DNA from: Cryobacterium sp. Y50
Lineage (GTDB): Bacteria; Actinomycetota; Actinomycetes; Actinomycetales; Microbacteriaceae
Direction of reading: 5' to 3'
DNA length: 64,000 nucleotides
Assembly: GCF_002929805.1 (NCBI RefSeq)
Contig: NZ_PJJM01000105.1
Location: 62,001-126,000 of the forward strand
Part shown: positions 17,061 through 25,300 of the stretch, piece after piece
Layout: each line of letters opens with the position of its first letter
Numbering within the stretch: the stretch's first letter is position 1
The notes under the pieces: generated by a model
The model's database searches: none
Told to the model about the DNA's origin: nothing
Seen by the model: the letters and a program-made list of their open reading frames with translations, nothing else
Program-made: the position numbers and the translations under genes

Positions 17061-18416
17061 GTGTCCGAGATTCCGCTCAGCCGTGAACAGGCGCTGGTCT
17101 TCGCGGCGATCGAGGGAACCAAGCAGAACGTGTTTGTCACCGGTCGGGCCGGAACGGGTAAATCGACGCTGCTGAACCACCTCTCGTGGAACACCAGCAA
17201 GCAGATCGTGATTGCGGCACCCACCGGTGTCGCTGCGCTCAATGTGGGTGGCCAGACGATTCACTCGCTCTTTCGCCTGCCGATCGGAGTCATCGCCGAC
17301 AGCCCGATCGACCAGAACGATCAGGTGCGCAAACTTCTCAATACCATCGACACCCTCGTCATCGACGAGGTCTCGATGGTTAACGCCGACCTGATGGACG
17401 CGATCGACCGCAGCCTGCGTCAGGCCCGCCAACGCCCGTTCGAGGTGTTCGGCGGGGTGCAGATCGTGCTGTTCGGCGACCCGTACCAGCTGGCCCCGGT
17501 ACCAGGCGGCCCCGACGAACGCGCCTATTTCGCCGACCACTACCGGTCGATGTGGTTCTTCGACGCCAAGGTCTGGCGTGATGCCGAGCTGCGCATCTTC
17601 GAGCTCACCGAAATTCACCGCCAACGTGACAACGACTTCAAGCTCATGCTCAACGCCGTACGCCACGGTCAGGTCACCGCCGAGATCGGCGGTGCGCTCA
17701 ACGGTGCAGGGGCACGAACCCCGCCGAGCGATGGCGTGATCACCCTCGCGACGCGCAATGATGCTGTGAACCGCATCAACGCATCCGCTTTGAAGAAGCT
17801 GTCGGGCAAGTCGCTCACCGCGAAGGCCGATATCACCGGGGATTTCGGCGGAAAGCAGTTTCCGGCCGACGAGGTACTCGAGCTCAAGGTGGGCGCGCAA
17901 GTGATGTTCTTGCGCAACGACTCGCCGCTCGATGGCGGGCCGCGCTGGGTGAACGGCAGTATCGGCACGGTCACCAAGGTCACCTCTACGGTGTTCGTGA
18001 ATATTGATGGTGACGTGCACGAGGTCGAGCCGACGGTGTGGGAGAAGTACAAGTACACCTACAACGCAGCGACCAAGAAGCTGAGTCGGGATGTCGTGGC
18101 GGAATTCACGCAATTTCCACTGCGGCTGGCCTGGGCGGTCACCATTCACAAATCACAGGGCGCCACCTATGAGCGGGCCGTCGTCGACCTCGGTGCGCGG
18201 GTGTTCAGCCCCGGCCAGACCTATGTAGCGCTGAGCCGGCTGACCAGCCTCGACGGGCTGTACCTGACCCGACCGTTGCGACCGAGTGACATCATCGTCG
18301 ACGAGAACGTCAAACGGTTCATGAACATCGAGGTGGTGCCGCCGGTGGCCGACCTGGCGGGGCTTGACACGTCGGGCGAGGAGTCAATCGACCCCGAAAC
18401 CGAGCTGCCCGCCTGA
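17061..18416 (+). CDS. PIF1-like superfamily 1B DNA helicase
   Basis: A 451-aa helicase. Walker A GRAGTGKST near residue 28; Walker B VIDEVSMVNADLMD about 105; motif III FGDPYQLAPVPG about 140; SH3-like insertion; C-terminal motif TIHKSQGATYERAVVD about 360. These match PIF1/RecD2-type 5'-3' helicases, but the N-terminal RecD2 extension and any nuclease domain are missing. GTG start. It probably unwinds DNA during repair or replication restart; partners are not evident nearby. Confidence 0.85.
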   Translation: MSEIPLSREQALVFAAIEGTKQNVFVTGRAGTGKSTLLNHLSWNTSKQIVIAAPTGVAALNVGGQTIHSLFRLPIGVIADSPIDQNDQVRKLLNTIDTLVIDEVSMVNADLMDAIDRSLRQARQRPFEVFGGVQIVLFGDPYQLAPVPGGPDERAYFADHYRSMWFFDAKVWRDAELRIFELTEIHRQRDNDFKLMLNAVRHGQVTAEIGGALNGAGARTPPSDGVITLATRNDAVNRINASALKKLSGKSLTAKADITGDFGGKQFPADEVLELKVGAQVMFLRNDSPLDGGPRWVNGSIGTVTKVTSTVFVNIDGDVHEVEPTVWEKYKYTYNAATKKLSRDVVAEFTQFPLRLAWAVTIHKSQGATYERAVVDLGARVFSPGQTYVALSRLTSLDGLYLTRPLRPSDIIVDENVKRFMNIEVVPPVADLAGLDTSGEESIDPETELPA

Positions 18417-18454
18417 CCCGTGGTGTCATGCGTTCTTGAGCTCTGCGAGGGACT

Positions 18455-19030
18455 CTAGTGCGCGCCGTGGCCGGAGTCGGGGATGGCCGGTTCGGTCACT
18501 CCGTGTGAACCGTGGGGCACGGCGTGCGAGCCGACCTCCGTGGCGGCGAGGGCCGGGGTGGTGAGCGCCGAGAGCAGGAAGCCTCCAACGACGAGCCCGG
18601 TGATAAAGCGCCAGCCGCTCGGTGGGGCAGCCCTTACTATGGCAGGGCTCGAGGTTGCGGGCGTACGAGGCCCAGTCCGTGAGCGGCGCAGTGCGATGGC
18701 CACAGTGGCGGCCAGGAATACGTTGAAGAGTGAAGCTACGGCCATTGGGTACAGAGGCAGGCCACTTTGGCCGCTGGTCACCCCGAGGCCGCTGCCGACG
18801 ACGGCGGTGACACCCCAAATGAAAACCGGGGTGAGCGCCGCTCCGACGATGACCCGGGGCACGAGCACCCGGCCAGCAGCGAGGGTGGCGATTCCCCAGC
18901 CGAGTTCGGCAACGCCGAACCCGAACAGGAGAACCGACAAGGGAAGCGGAGCGGTCACACCCACGGCCAAATGAATCAGGGCGGCGCCGAAAGCGGCGAA
19001 ACCGAGCCAGGTGCGAACGACCGGGGACAT
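18455..19030 (-). CDS. Five-helix membrane protein with His-rich tail, unknown
   Basis: A 191-aa protein with five predicted helices. ATG 19030 is preceded by AGGAG; an upstream ATG at 19054 is less likely. After the last helix (about 150-170, ending ALAAT) comes a 25-residue tail with five His residues (HAVPHGSHG...GHGAH), possibly metal binding. No family recognised. It lies about 30 bp downstream of the DUF4383 gene on the same strand and may be cotranscribed with it. Confidence 0.6.
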   Translation of the reverse strand: MSPVVRTWLGFAAFGAALIHLAVGVTAPLPLSVLLFGFGVAELGWGIATLAAGRVLVPRVIVGAALTPVFIWGVTAVVGSGLGVTSGQSGLPLYPMAVASLFNVFLAATVAIALRRSRTGPRTPATSSPAIVRAAPPSGWRFITGLVVGGFLLSALTTPALAATEVGSHAVPHGSHGVTEPAIPDSGHGAH

Positions 19031-19084
19031 GATGCTCCTATTATCTTGGTGCAAAAGGATGAAGTTATGGTGCGTTGTGGTGGG

Positions 19085-19495
19085 TTAGACGCTGGCCGTG
19101 CTGCGAACCGTTTTATCAGCGGTGAGACCGACACCGAGGAGCACGATCGCACTGGCGAGGTGCAGGAAGTGGTCGGCGGTGTTGAGCGCCAGGATGTTCA
19201 GCGAGGTGCTCGCAATGAAGAATCCGACGATACCGAGGAGCAGGTAGACGGCACCGATCGTGGTGTTGGTGGCCTTGGCCGCCATGGCGTTGGAGAGACC
19301 GGCGATAAGCAGCGCGGCACCAATCAAGAGGTGCGCGATGTTGTGCAGCGGGTTGACCTCGAAGATGCCGAGGAGCAATCCGCCCTCGGTGGCAATAAAG
19401 CCGATACTGCCAGTGACGGCAAAGCCGAGTAGTCCGACGAGAACGTAGACCGCGCCGAAGACGGTGGCGATCAGGCGATTGGGTGATGTGCGCAT
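19085..19495 (-). CDS. DUF4383 membrane protein
   Basis: A 136-aa protein with four helices and the DUF4383 hallmark N-P-x-H-N-x-x-H (EVNPLHNIAHLLIGAALL, about 48-65), plus a second His pair (DHFLHL) in the last helix. Widespread in actinobacteria, often near stress genes; function unknown. A CCTCC complement upstream of the ATG is a good ribosome site. Confidence 0.85.
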   Translation of the reverse strand: MRTSPNRLIATVFGAVYVLVGLLGFAVTGSIGFIATEGGLLLGIFEVNPLHNIAHLLIGAALLIAGLSNAMAAKATNTTIGAVYLLLGIVGFFIASTSLNILALNTADHFLHLASAIVLLGVGLTADKTVRSTASV

Positions 19496-19622
19496 TTCAG
19501 GTGCCTCCTATGTGATTCACGGCTAAGCGTGGTTGCTATGTGTTCGGAGCTCCATCTGCTTCGGATTGGTACTAATTGTGGCCCTGATCTCCCCGTTTAG
19601 GGGGGCGCGGACGCACTGAGAT

Positions 19623-19662
19623 CAAAAAACAGCGCGTCACCCGAAGAATCGGGTGACGCGCT
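19623..19662 (-). terminator. Rho-independent terminator of the GlsB-type gene
   Basis: A perfect 14-bp stem (19631-19644 with 19649-19662), four-base loop, followed on the minus strand by GTTTTTTG. It lies 25 bases after the stop of the gene at 19687. The classic intrinsic layout makes the direction certain. Confidence 0.92.
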
Positions 19663-19686
19663 GGCCGCGAATAATGTTGAGACGGA

Positions 19687-19950
19687 TCATGCCTTGCGGC
19701 GGTTCGTGATCGCGCCGTAGATGAGCAGTACAATCAGCGAACCAACGATGGCCAGGGCCCAGGTGGTGAGCGAGAAGAATTCGCCCAGATTGACGTTGAA
19801 CAAGAGCCCGCCGAGCCAACCGCCGAGGAAGGCGCCGACGACCCCGAGTAGCAGGGTGATAATCCAGCCCCCGCCTTGGCGGCCGGGCAGGATCGCCTTC
19901 GCGATGGCTCCGGCGATGAGACCGAGCAGGAGAAAACCGAGGAAACTCAT
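19687..19950 (-). CDS. GlsB/YeaQ/YmgE-family stress membrane protein
   Basis: An 87-aa protein with three helices matching the transglycosylase-associated (GlsB/YeaQ) family: AGAIAKAILPGRQGGGW, then the glycine-rich helix GVVGAFLGGWLGG. Inserted between helices 2 and 3 is a short loop (NVNLGEFFSL). Often stress-induced; biochemical role unknown. Monocistronic, with its own terminator. Confidence 0.9.
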   Translation of the reverse strand: MSFLGFLLLGLIAGAIAKAILPGRQGGGWIITLLLGVVGAFLGGWLGGLLFNVNLGEFFSLTTWALAIVGSLIVLLIYGAITNRRKA

Positions 19951-20082
19951 GAGAACTGCCTTTCAGATTGACTTGGATGCGGCGCGGACGTGTGCCGTTC
20001 GCGTGAACCTACCCGCGGGCGTGCGCGTCGTCAATGGCCCGGGCCAACCATCCGATTTACCAGCGGATGTCGGTGGACGGCT

Positions 20083-20370
20083 TCAGTCCAGCCAGTAGTC
20101 GTCATCAAGGTACTGCGGACCGATCGCCGGGGTTGCGTCGTTGATATCGGGAAGGTCGACGGCATTGATCGTTTCAATCTTGACCATGGAGTGAGCCGTG
20201 ATCAGCAGGGACACATGCGATCGCATGGAACTGACGACGTCGACGAAGCCTCCACCGCTGTGCACGGCGGCGGACAGGGCTGACTTGAGGCCGGCGATGT
20301 TGTACTCGGACGACAGGTAAAACCAGTCGTTATTGATCGTCAACCGGTAGCTCTGCATTGCATGGTCCAT
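20083..20370 (-). CDS. Small conserved-looking hypothetical protein
   Basis: A 95-aa protein (91 aa if the second Met, 20358, is used). It reads as a compact soluble domain with alternating strands: SYRLTINNDWFYLS, a helix over about 28-40, then SHVSLLITAHSMVKIETI, and an acidic tail ending DDDYWLD. No signal peptide or helix bundle. No family recognised. It is flanked by AT-rich DNA and divergent from the MarR gene. Confidence 0.5.
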   Translation of the reverse strand: MDHAMQSYRLTINNDWFYLSSEYNIAGLKSALSAAVHSGGGFVDVVSSMRSHVSLLITAHSMVKIETINAVDLPDINDATPAIGPQYLDDDYWLD

Positions 20371-20500
20371 TTCGTTGTGACAGGTTCGTGGGCGCGCTGC
20401 CGGTCAAAAGCGTGCGGGGCTTCGCGGCCACCATAGACTCCGCGCGCCGCGCTAGACCGCCAGCGCGACTTTCAATATACGGGATTTACCTCAAACAGCA

Positions 20501-20524
20501 AACTATTTAAAAGTTAAGAAACTT
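20501..20524. promoter_or_regulatory. Overlapping AT-rich inverted repeats before the marR gene
   Basis: AACT...AGTT (20501-20515) and AAGTT...AACTT (20511-20524) overlap in one of the few AT-rich stretches of the window, about 110 bp before the MarR gene, with a TACACT hexamer at 20543-20548 downstream. A candidate MarR operator. Confidence 0.4.
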
Positions 20525-20628
20525 ACGAATTGATCTAACCGCTACACTGACAGAACAGAATGCCCTCACGGGCAATTTTGCGCGCCTGAAGTTGGGCGAA
20601 ACAAACAGACCAGAGGTCAGGAGAACTC

Positions 20629-21096
20629 ATGTACGGTCGGGACACTTCCGGACGCGCCCAAGATGCCTTGTCGGCATCCGCTTTAACTTTTCTGCGCGCC
20701 ATGGATCGCAATCGAAACCGGGTCGCGGCCGAGTGCGGCCTGACCGGCAGCGAGCTACGGGCCGTGGCTCGCGTGGCCGAAGCGGGAAGTATCACCCCGA
20801 AATTACTCGCGTTATCGATGGAAATGACCACCGGCGCCGTGACGGCGATCTCGAATCGCCTTGTGGCCTTGCAACTGCTGACGCGTGGTGCCCACCCGCA
20901 TGATCGGCGCAGTCTGCTGCTGACCTTGACGCCCGCCGCAGAGCAGCTCACGCAGAAAATTTACGACGACTTTGAGGCGCTCATCGCCCACTCCGTGCGC
21001 GAGATCGGCCCGGAGGAACAGTCGCGGCTGGGCGCTATGCTGACCGCTATGGCGTTGACCGTGGATGCGGACGCCGATCTGAGTCTGACCGCCTGA
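20629..21096 (+). CDS. MarR-family transcriptional regulator
   Basis: A 155-aa winged-helix regulator. The helix-turn-helix lies about residues 58-85 (ITPKLLALSMEMTTGAVTAISNRL) and the wing has the Asp-Arg-Arg signature (HPHDRRSLLLTLT). AGGAG precedes ATG 20629. The last codons are formed by the first copy of a 14-bp tandem repeat, which supplies the TGA stop. The neighbour on the other strand is a small unknown protein, so the target is unclear; autoregulation through the AT-rich repeats is likely. Confidence 0.85.
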   Translation: MYGRDTSGRAQDALSASALTFLRAMDRNRNRVAAECGLTGSELRAVARVAEAGSITPKLLALSMEMTTGAVTAISNRLVALQLLTRGAHPHDRRSLLLTLTPAAEQLTQKIYDDFEALIAHSVREIGPEEQSRLGAMLTAMALTVDADADLSLTA

Positions 21097-21150
21097 GTCT
21101 GACCGCCTGAGTCTGACCGCCTGAGTCTGACCGCCTGAGTCTGACTGCTT
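21081..21150 (+). repeat. 14-bp tandem repeat, five copies
   Basis: Unit GAGTCTGACCGCCT repeated at 21081, 21095, 21109, 21123 and 21137 (the last with ACTGCTT replacing ACCGCCT), with a partial sixth copy. It overlaps the end of the MarR gene. Because 14 is not a multiple of three, loss of the TGA junction would shift the tail. Confidence 0.95.
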
Positions 21151-21187
21151 GAGTTTGGCGGTCCGGGCTTGTTCGGCTGGGCAGCCG

Positions 21188-22051
21188 TTAGGGGTGGCGG
21201 ATTCCACGCCCGGCCAGCATGGATCGATAGCCCTCCCGATAGGTGGGGTAGCTGAAGGTGAAGCCCGTATCGCGCAGGAGCTGATTGCTCAGGAGCTTGT
21301 CGCCACCACGCTGGCTTTCGCGGGTGCGCGTCGGCTGGTCCGACTCGTTCAGCGTCGGTTTGGGTAGGTCGAGCTCGGCGGCGAGAAAGGTCAGCACCTC
21401 GTCGCTGCGTACCGGCTCGTTGTCGACGCCGAGATAGAGCGGCGCCGGTTGCTCAGAACGCAGCAGCAGGTGAACGATAGCGGCGGCTGCGTCGTCCCGA
21501 TGGATGCGGTTGGTGTGGCGTGACTGGGCGGAGAGCCCGGCACCGGCTCGTACTTGCTCGATCAGGCGTTCACGACCGGGGCCGTAGATGCCGGCCAGGC
21601 GCAAAACGATCGCGGCGGGGAGACGGGAGTGGAGCATCCGTTCGGCATCGAGCACAATTGAATCGGTGCCCGGTTTCGGGTTTGCCGGGGTCTGCTCGTC
21701 GACCCGGCTGCCGTCATTGACGTCGTAGACCGCCGTCGAAGACACCAGCAGCATGCGGCGCGGCGTGACCCGAGCATCCCTGAGAGCGTCGAGCAGGTTG
21801 CGCAGGCCGTCGAGGTAGGCGGCGCGGTAGGCCGTGACCGTTGGGCTGCCAGCTGAGAGAGCCACGACCACAAACTTGGTATCTGATGGAATGACGGGTT
21901 TTTGAATGCTCAGGTCGATGGATTGGCCGGTGATTTCTGCGGGTAGCACCCTCGCCGTGCGACGCAGCCCGACCACAGCGTGCCCCAGTCGGGCAAATCG
22001 CAGACCCACCTCGGTGCCGAGGTCGCCGCATCCAGCGATGAGTACCGTCAT
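21188..22051 (-). CDS. NAD(P)-dependent epimerase/dehydratase, YeeZ-like extended SDR
   Basis: A 287-aa Rossmann-fold protein. The dinucleotide motif is GCGDLGTEVG (residues 8-17), an atypical form of GxxGxxG shared by YeeZ-like SDRs. A Ser-Ser-Thr-Ala-Val-Tyr stretch around 105 and IYGPGRERL follow. ATG 22051 is preceded by AGGAGAC, while the longer frame to 22294 runs into the divergent PhoX promoter. The substrate is unknown. Confidence 0.8.
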   Translation of the reverse strand: MTVLIAGCGDLGTEVGLRFARLGHAVVGLRRTARVLPAEITGQSIDLSIQKPVIPSDTKFVVVALSAGSPTVTAYRAAYLDGLRNLLDALRDARVTPRRMLLVSSTAVYDVNDGSRVDEQTPANPKPGTDSIVLDAERMLHSRLPAAIVLRLAGIYGPGRERLIEQVRAGAGLSAQSRHTNRIHRDDAAAAIVHLLLRSEQPAPLYLGVDNEPVRSDEVLTFLAAELDLPKPTLNESDQPTRTRESQRGGDKLLSNQLLRDTGFTFSYPTYREGYRSMLAGRGIRHP

Positions 22052-22169
22052 CTGTCTCCTTGTGCTCAGGGACAACGCTAGCTGGCTTCGGCGCCGAAAT
22101 GGACAATCCGGGATAGTCACTGAAACGTGGGGTGAGCGTTGCCGCCTGTTCACCTCGGGAAAATACTCT

Positions 22170-22182
22170 TGAGAAGTTCTCA
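22170..22182. promoter_or_regulatory. Palindrome TGAGAA-G-TTCTCA before the phoX-like gene
   Basis: A perfect 6+6 inverted repeat about one base, 24 bp upstream of ATG 22206 and overlapping the probable transcription start. A likely operator; its form does not match the actinobacterial PHO box, so the regulator is unknown. Confidence 0.45.
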
Positions 22183-22205
22183 GCCATCGACTCAGAAGGA
22201 TTGAC

Positions 22206-23471
22206 ATGATCAAGAAGATTGCAACTGGCGCTGTATTCGTCTCCCTGCTGCTCAGCCTCGGAAATGCTGCCCACGCAGGTTCGGTTGGCCCCAAGGCGGG
22301 TTCTGACGACCACGGAAAAGGTGCGTTCGCATTTGAGCCCCTCGCCGCATCCGCCTACGATCAGGCCAGCAGTGACTGGACCGTGCCGTACCTCGTGCCA
22401 GCCGGTTTCACGCAGACCCTGGTGAAGGACGAGACCGTGCTCGATGTTTACCCCGGCGTCGATGACCTGCACGATATGAATACCCACAATGAGACCGGCC
22501 ACGAAGCCGGACGCTATCTGTACAACACCTACGAGGTCGGCGAGAACGGCGCTGTGGCTGTCACTGATTTGAAGACCGGCAAAGCCTCGGTCATCGCCCA
22601 GCGAGCCGACTGGAATCGCCTGGACGGCATCCGTTGGACGCCGTGGGGTTCCCTGCTGATTACCGAAGAGACGGCTGGCGGCAAGGTCTACGAGCTGTTC
22701 CTCGACAAGAAAGACCTCACCAAGGTCGTCAAGATCGAGGAGCGAATCGCGCTCGGCGTATTGCGCCATGAGGGCATCGACGTCGACAAGGACGGCAACG
22801 TTTACGTCATCGACGAGCTCAATGGTGGTTCGGTCTACAAGTTCGTACCCACCCGCAAGGGCAACCTTGCAATAGGCCAGCTCTACGCGCTCAAGCTGAC
22901 CGGGCTGGCCGATGCCGATCAGCTCTGGAATCAGGCGACCTTCGCGAACAAGGTCGGCTCTTTCACCTGGGTTGCCCTCGACCAGAATCAGGTTCAAACG
23001 GATGCCGACGTCGCGTCGAACGCGGTCGTCGCGACCGAATTCGGTCGCCCCGAAGACGTCGAGATCATTGACCACACGCTGTACGTGGCCAACACCTCGG
23101 AAGACCGCGTCATCGCCATCGACCTGAAGAAGAGCCTACTCAGCACCTTCGTGCAGGCCGGGGTCAACGCGCCGGTCGAGAACCAGACCGCTGGAATCAC
23201 GGGATTCAACAACCCCGATAACCTGGCTGAGGGTCCCGACGGCGCCCTGTGGATCGTCGAGGACAACAGCTTCAGCGATGTCTACCGGGCCAGCACGCGC
23301 ACCAATAAGGTCGGTAACTCCACGAACGTTGAACTCTTCGCTTCCCTGACAGACCAGGGCGCCGAGACGACCGGCATCTACTTCGGTAAGAATCCGAAGG
23401 ACCTCTACGTGAGCGTGCAGCACCCCGACAAGGCGCTCGCCGACGGTATCTGGAAGATCAGCAAGCGCTAA
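22206..23471 (+). CDS. Secreted PhoX-like (DUF839) protein
   Basis: A 421-aa exported protein. Signal peptide about 1-25 (ending AAHA). Mature part is a beta-propeller of the PhoX/DUF839 type with metal-site signatures: NTHNETGHEAGRY near 95, WTPWGSLLITEE near 143, RHEGIDVDKDGNVYVIDE near 185, GRPEDVEI near 280 and NPDNLAEGPDGALWIVED near 340. Calcium/iron-dependent PhoX alkaline phosphatases release phosphate from esters; this one is shorter than the usual 500-700 aa, so activity is uncertain. AGAAGGA ribosome site; GC hairpin at 23490 ends the unit. Confidence 0.75.
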   Translation: MIKKIATGAVFVSLLLSLGNAAHAGSVGPKAGSDDHGKGAFAFEPLAASAYDQASSDWTVPYLVPAGFTQTLVKDETVLDVYPGVDDLHDMNTHNETGHEAGRYLYNTYEVGENGAVAVTDLKTGKASVIAQRADWNRLDGIRWTPWGSLLITEETAGGKVYELFLDKKDLTKVVKIEERIALGVLRHEGIDVDKDGNVYVIDELNGGSVYKFVPTRKGNLAIGQLYALKLTGLADADQLWNQATFANKVGSFTWVALDQNQVQTDADVASNAVVATEFGRPEDVEIIDHTLYVANTSEDRVIAIDLKKSLLSTFVQAGVNAPVENQTAGITGFNNPDNLAEGPDGALWIVEDNSFSDVYRASTRTNKVGNSTNVELFASLTDQGAETTGIYFGKNPKDLYVSVQHPDKALADGIWKISKR

Positions 23472-23489
23472 GTTCGGCCTGGCATCGAC

Positions 23490-23514
23490 GCGCCGCCCGG
23501 CAGCCGGGCGGCGC
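23490..23514 (+). terminator. GC-rich hairpin after the phoX-like gene
   Basis: GCGCCGCCCG pairs with CGGGCGGCGC around a five-base loop, 18 bases after the stop. Little U-run follows, so it is a weaker intrinsic terminator. Confidence 0.65.
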
Positions 23515-23579
23515 ATGCGTCTAATCAGGTGCTGCGACCGGCCGCAGATGCGTCGAAAGGTGGCCGCTACCATGAAGCC

Positions 23580-24101
23580 ATGGCTATTGTTCCTGACACG
23601 TCTGACTGGACCTGGGTGCTCGAACGACCCTGCCCCGACTGTGGATTTCGGGCGAATGCGGTGGCCTTCGACGACCTTCCGCGCTTGATTCGCGAGAATG
23701 CGGCGGCGTGGGGTGCAGTGTTGGTGCGAGCGGATGCTGCGGTGCGCCCGAACGATCACACCTGGTCGCCTTTGGAATACGCGGCCCACGTGCGCGATGT
23801 CTGTCGGCTCTTCGAGGAACGCCTGCACCTGGTGCTGACCGAAGACGACCCGCTGCTGGCGAACTGGGACCAGGATGCCACGGCGATCGCCGAGCGGTAC
23901 GACCTGCAGGTGCCGGAGACGGTGGGTAGCGAGCTTGCTGCGGCTGCAGCATCCGTTGCCGAGCGCTTTGCGAAGGTCGCGGTGGATGCCCGCCAGCGGA
24001 CCGCGCGCCGCAGTGACGGGCCGTCGTTTACTGCAGCAACGCTCGGGGCGTACTTTCTGCACGATATCGTGCATCATCGCCACGACGTGGGTGCCGACTA
24101 A
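23580..24101 (+). CDS. DinB-superfamily protein
   Basis: A 173-aa four-helix-bundle protein of the DinB/DUF664 type. It has an N-terminal CPDCG, then WSPLEYAAHVRDVCRLF with the first metal His and, at the C-terminus, LHDIVHHRHDVG with the HxxxH-like metal ligands. ATG 23580 is chosen because this family starts shortly before the WTWVLERPCPDCG region; upstream codons in frame are not conserved. Some members are thiol-dependent transferases; the role here is unknown. Confidence 0.75.
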   Translation: MAIVPDTSDWTWVLERPCPDCGFRANAVAFDDLPRLIRENAAAWGAVLVRADAAVRPNDHTWSPLEYAAHVRDVCRLFEERLHLVLTEDDPLLANWDQDATAIAERYDLQVPETVGSELAAAAASVAERFAKVAVDARQRTARRSDGPSFTAATLGAYFLHDIVHHRHDVGAD

Positions 24102-24138
24102 CGATCGAGCTGGAAGCGCGCTAGGGGGTAGAAACGGG

Positions 24139-24188
24139 TTGACATCGCGGCTTGGCCGGATAAAGTAAGTACATTGTGTACGTACACA
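24139..24188 (+). promoter_or_regulatory. Promoter and palindromic operator of the four-carbon acid-sugar operon
   Basis: TTGACA (24139-24144), a 16-bp spacer and TAAAGT (24161-24166) make a good sigma-A-type promoter. A perfect 14-bp palindrome TGTGTACGTACACA (24175-24188) covers the expected transcription start, so a bound repressor would block initiation. The likely repressor is the HutC-type protein encoded at the end of the operon (27780-28655). Confidence 0.7.
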
Positions 24189-24229
24189 TTATTCGCGGGC
24201 ATCGCAGCCCCTAGCTAAGGAGATTCGCC

Positions 24230-25267
24230 ATGGTAGCCGGATCCAAAATCGTCAGCCGAGTGCCTTTGTTTGATGGCATGAACCGCATTCCCGGTGGACT
24301 GATGCTCCTTCCACTTATTCTCGGCTCTGTCGTGGGCACGTTCTTCCCTGGCTTTCTCAGCATGGGTAACTTCACCACCGCACTATTCCAAGCCAGTGCG
24401 CTTCCACTGATCGGCCTGCTGATCTTCGCCACAGGCATGCAGATCACCCTGAAAACATCCGGTCCGGTGCTCGCCACCTCCGGAGTCCTGCTGCTCTGCA
24501 AGTCCATTATTCCGGCCACGATCGTCGTGCTCCTCGCCCAGATCGTGGGCATCGATGGAATTTTGGGCGTTTCCATTCTCGCGCTGCTCGTGACCATGGA
24601 CAACAGCAACGGTGGCCTCTGGCTTGCCTTTACCGGGCGCTATGGAGATGCCCGCGACCGCGGGGCATACATGGCTTCCGCCATCAATGACGGGCCCTTT
24701 TTCTCAATGCTCTTCCTGGGCGTCGCTGGCCTGGCCAACATTCCCTTCCAACTGCTTCTGGCGGCCGTCATTCCGTTGCTGATCGGCGTGATCGTGGGCA
24801 ACCTCGACCAGAAATGGACCGAGATCATGCGCCCGATCCCGAACATGATCATTCCGTTCTTCGCCTTCGCGTTGGGCACCGGCATCAACCTGCAGAATGT
24901 GCTGACCGGGGGACTGTCCGGTATCATCGTGGGCATCGTCGCCACCCTACTCACCGGCACGCTCGCCTATCTCGGCTACCGATTCATTCTGCGCCGCGGT
25001 AACAAGTCCGGCATCGGTATCGCATCGGCCACCACGGCCGGCAACGCGATCGCCACCCCGGCCATCATCGCCCTCGCCGACCCTACCTTTGCACCCTTCG
25101 TCGAGGTCGCAACGGCCCAGGTCGCCTCCGCAGTACTCGTCACCGCGGTGTTCGCGCCGCTGCTGGCAGCCTGGGTACTCAAAAGAGAAGGTGGCCTGGT
25201 TGCCAATGAGCCGGCCGCCGAATCCTCCGGCGACACTGTTGCGGTACACACGGTCGAACACTCATGA
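24230..25267 (+). CDS. KdgT-family sugar-acid permease
   Basis: A 345-aa membrane protein with about ten helices of the 2-keto-3-deoxygluconate permease family: VPLFDGMNRIPGGLMLLPL at the N-terminus, MDNSNGGLWLAFTGRYGD near 123-140 and ASATTAGNAIATPA near 265. AAGGAG ribosome site. No KDG aldolase or kinase is nearby; the next genes phosphorylate and oxidise four-carbon acids, so I infer it imports D-threonate, D-erythronate or a similar acid by proton symport. Confidence 0.82.
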   Translation: MVAGSKIVSRVPLFDGMNRIPGGLMLLPLILGSVVGTFFPGFLSMGNFTTALFQASALPLIGLLIFATGMQITLKTSGPVLATSGVLLLCKSIIPATIVVLLAQIVGIDGILGVSILALLVTMDNSNGGLWLAFTGRYGDARDRGAYMASAINDGPFFSMLFLGVAGLANIPFQLLLAAVIPLLIGVIVGNLDQKWTEIMRPIPNMIIPFFAFALGTGINLQNVLTGGLSGIIVGIVATLLTGTLAYLGYRFILRRGNKSGIGIASATTAGNAIATPAIIALADPTFAPFVEVATAQVASAVLVTAVFAPLLAAWVLKREGGLVANEPAAESSGDTVAVHTVEHS

Positions 25268-25300
25268 CCGGCCGCATCCGCCAGTATCACGCCCGCCACC

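Noticed and set aside
21081-21150. Possible CRISPR or repeat array
   Set aside because: The units are directly adjacent 14-mers without spacers and no cas gene is nearby.
22148-22182. PHO box at the phoX-like promoter
   Set aside because: A single GTTCACC occurs, but no second direct repeat at 11-bp spacing.
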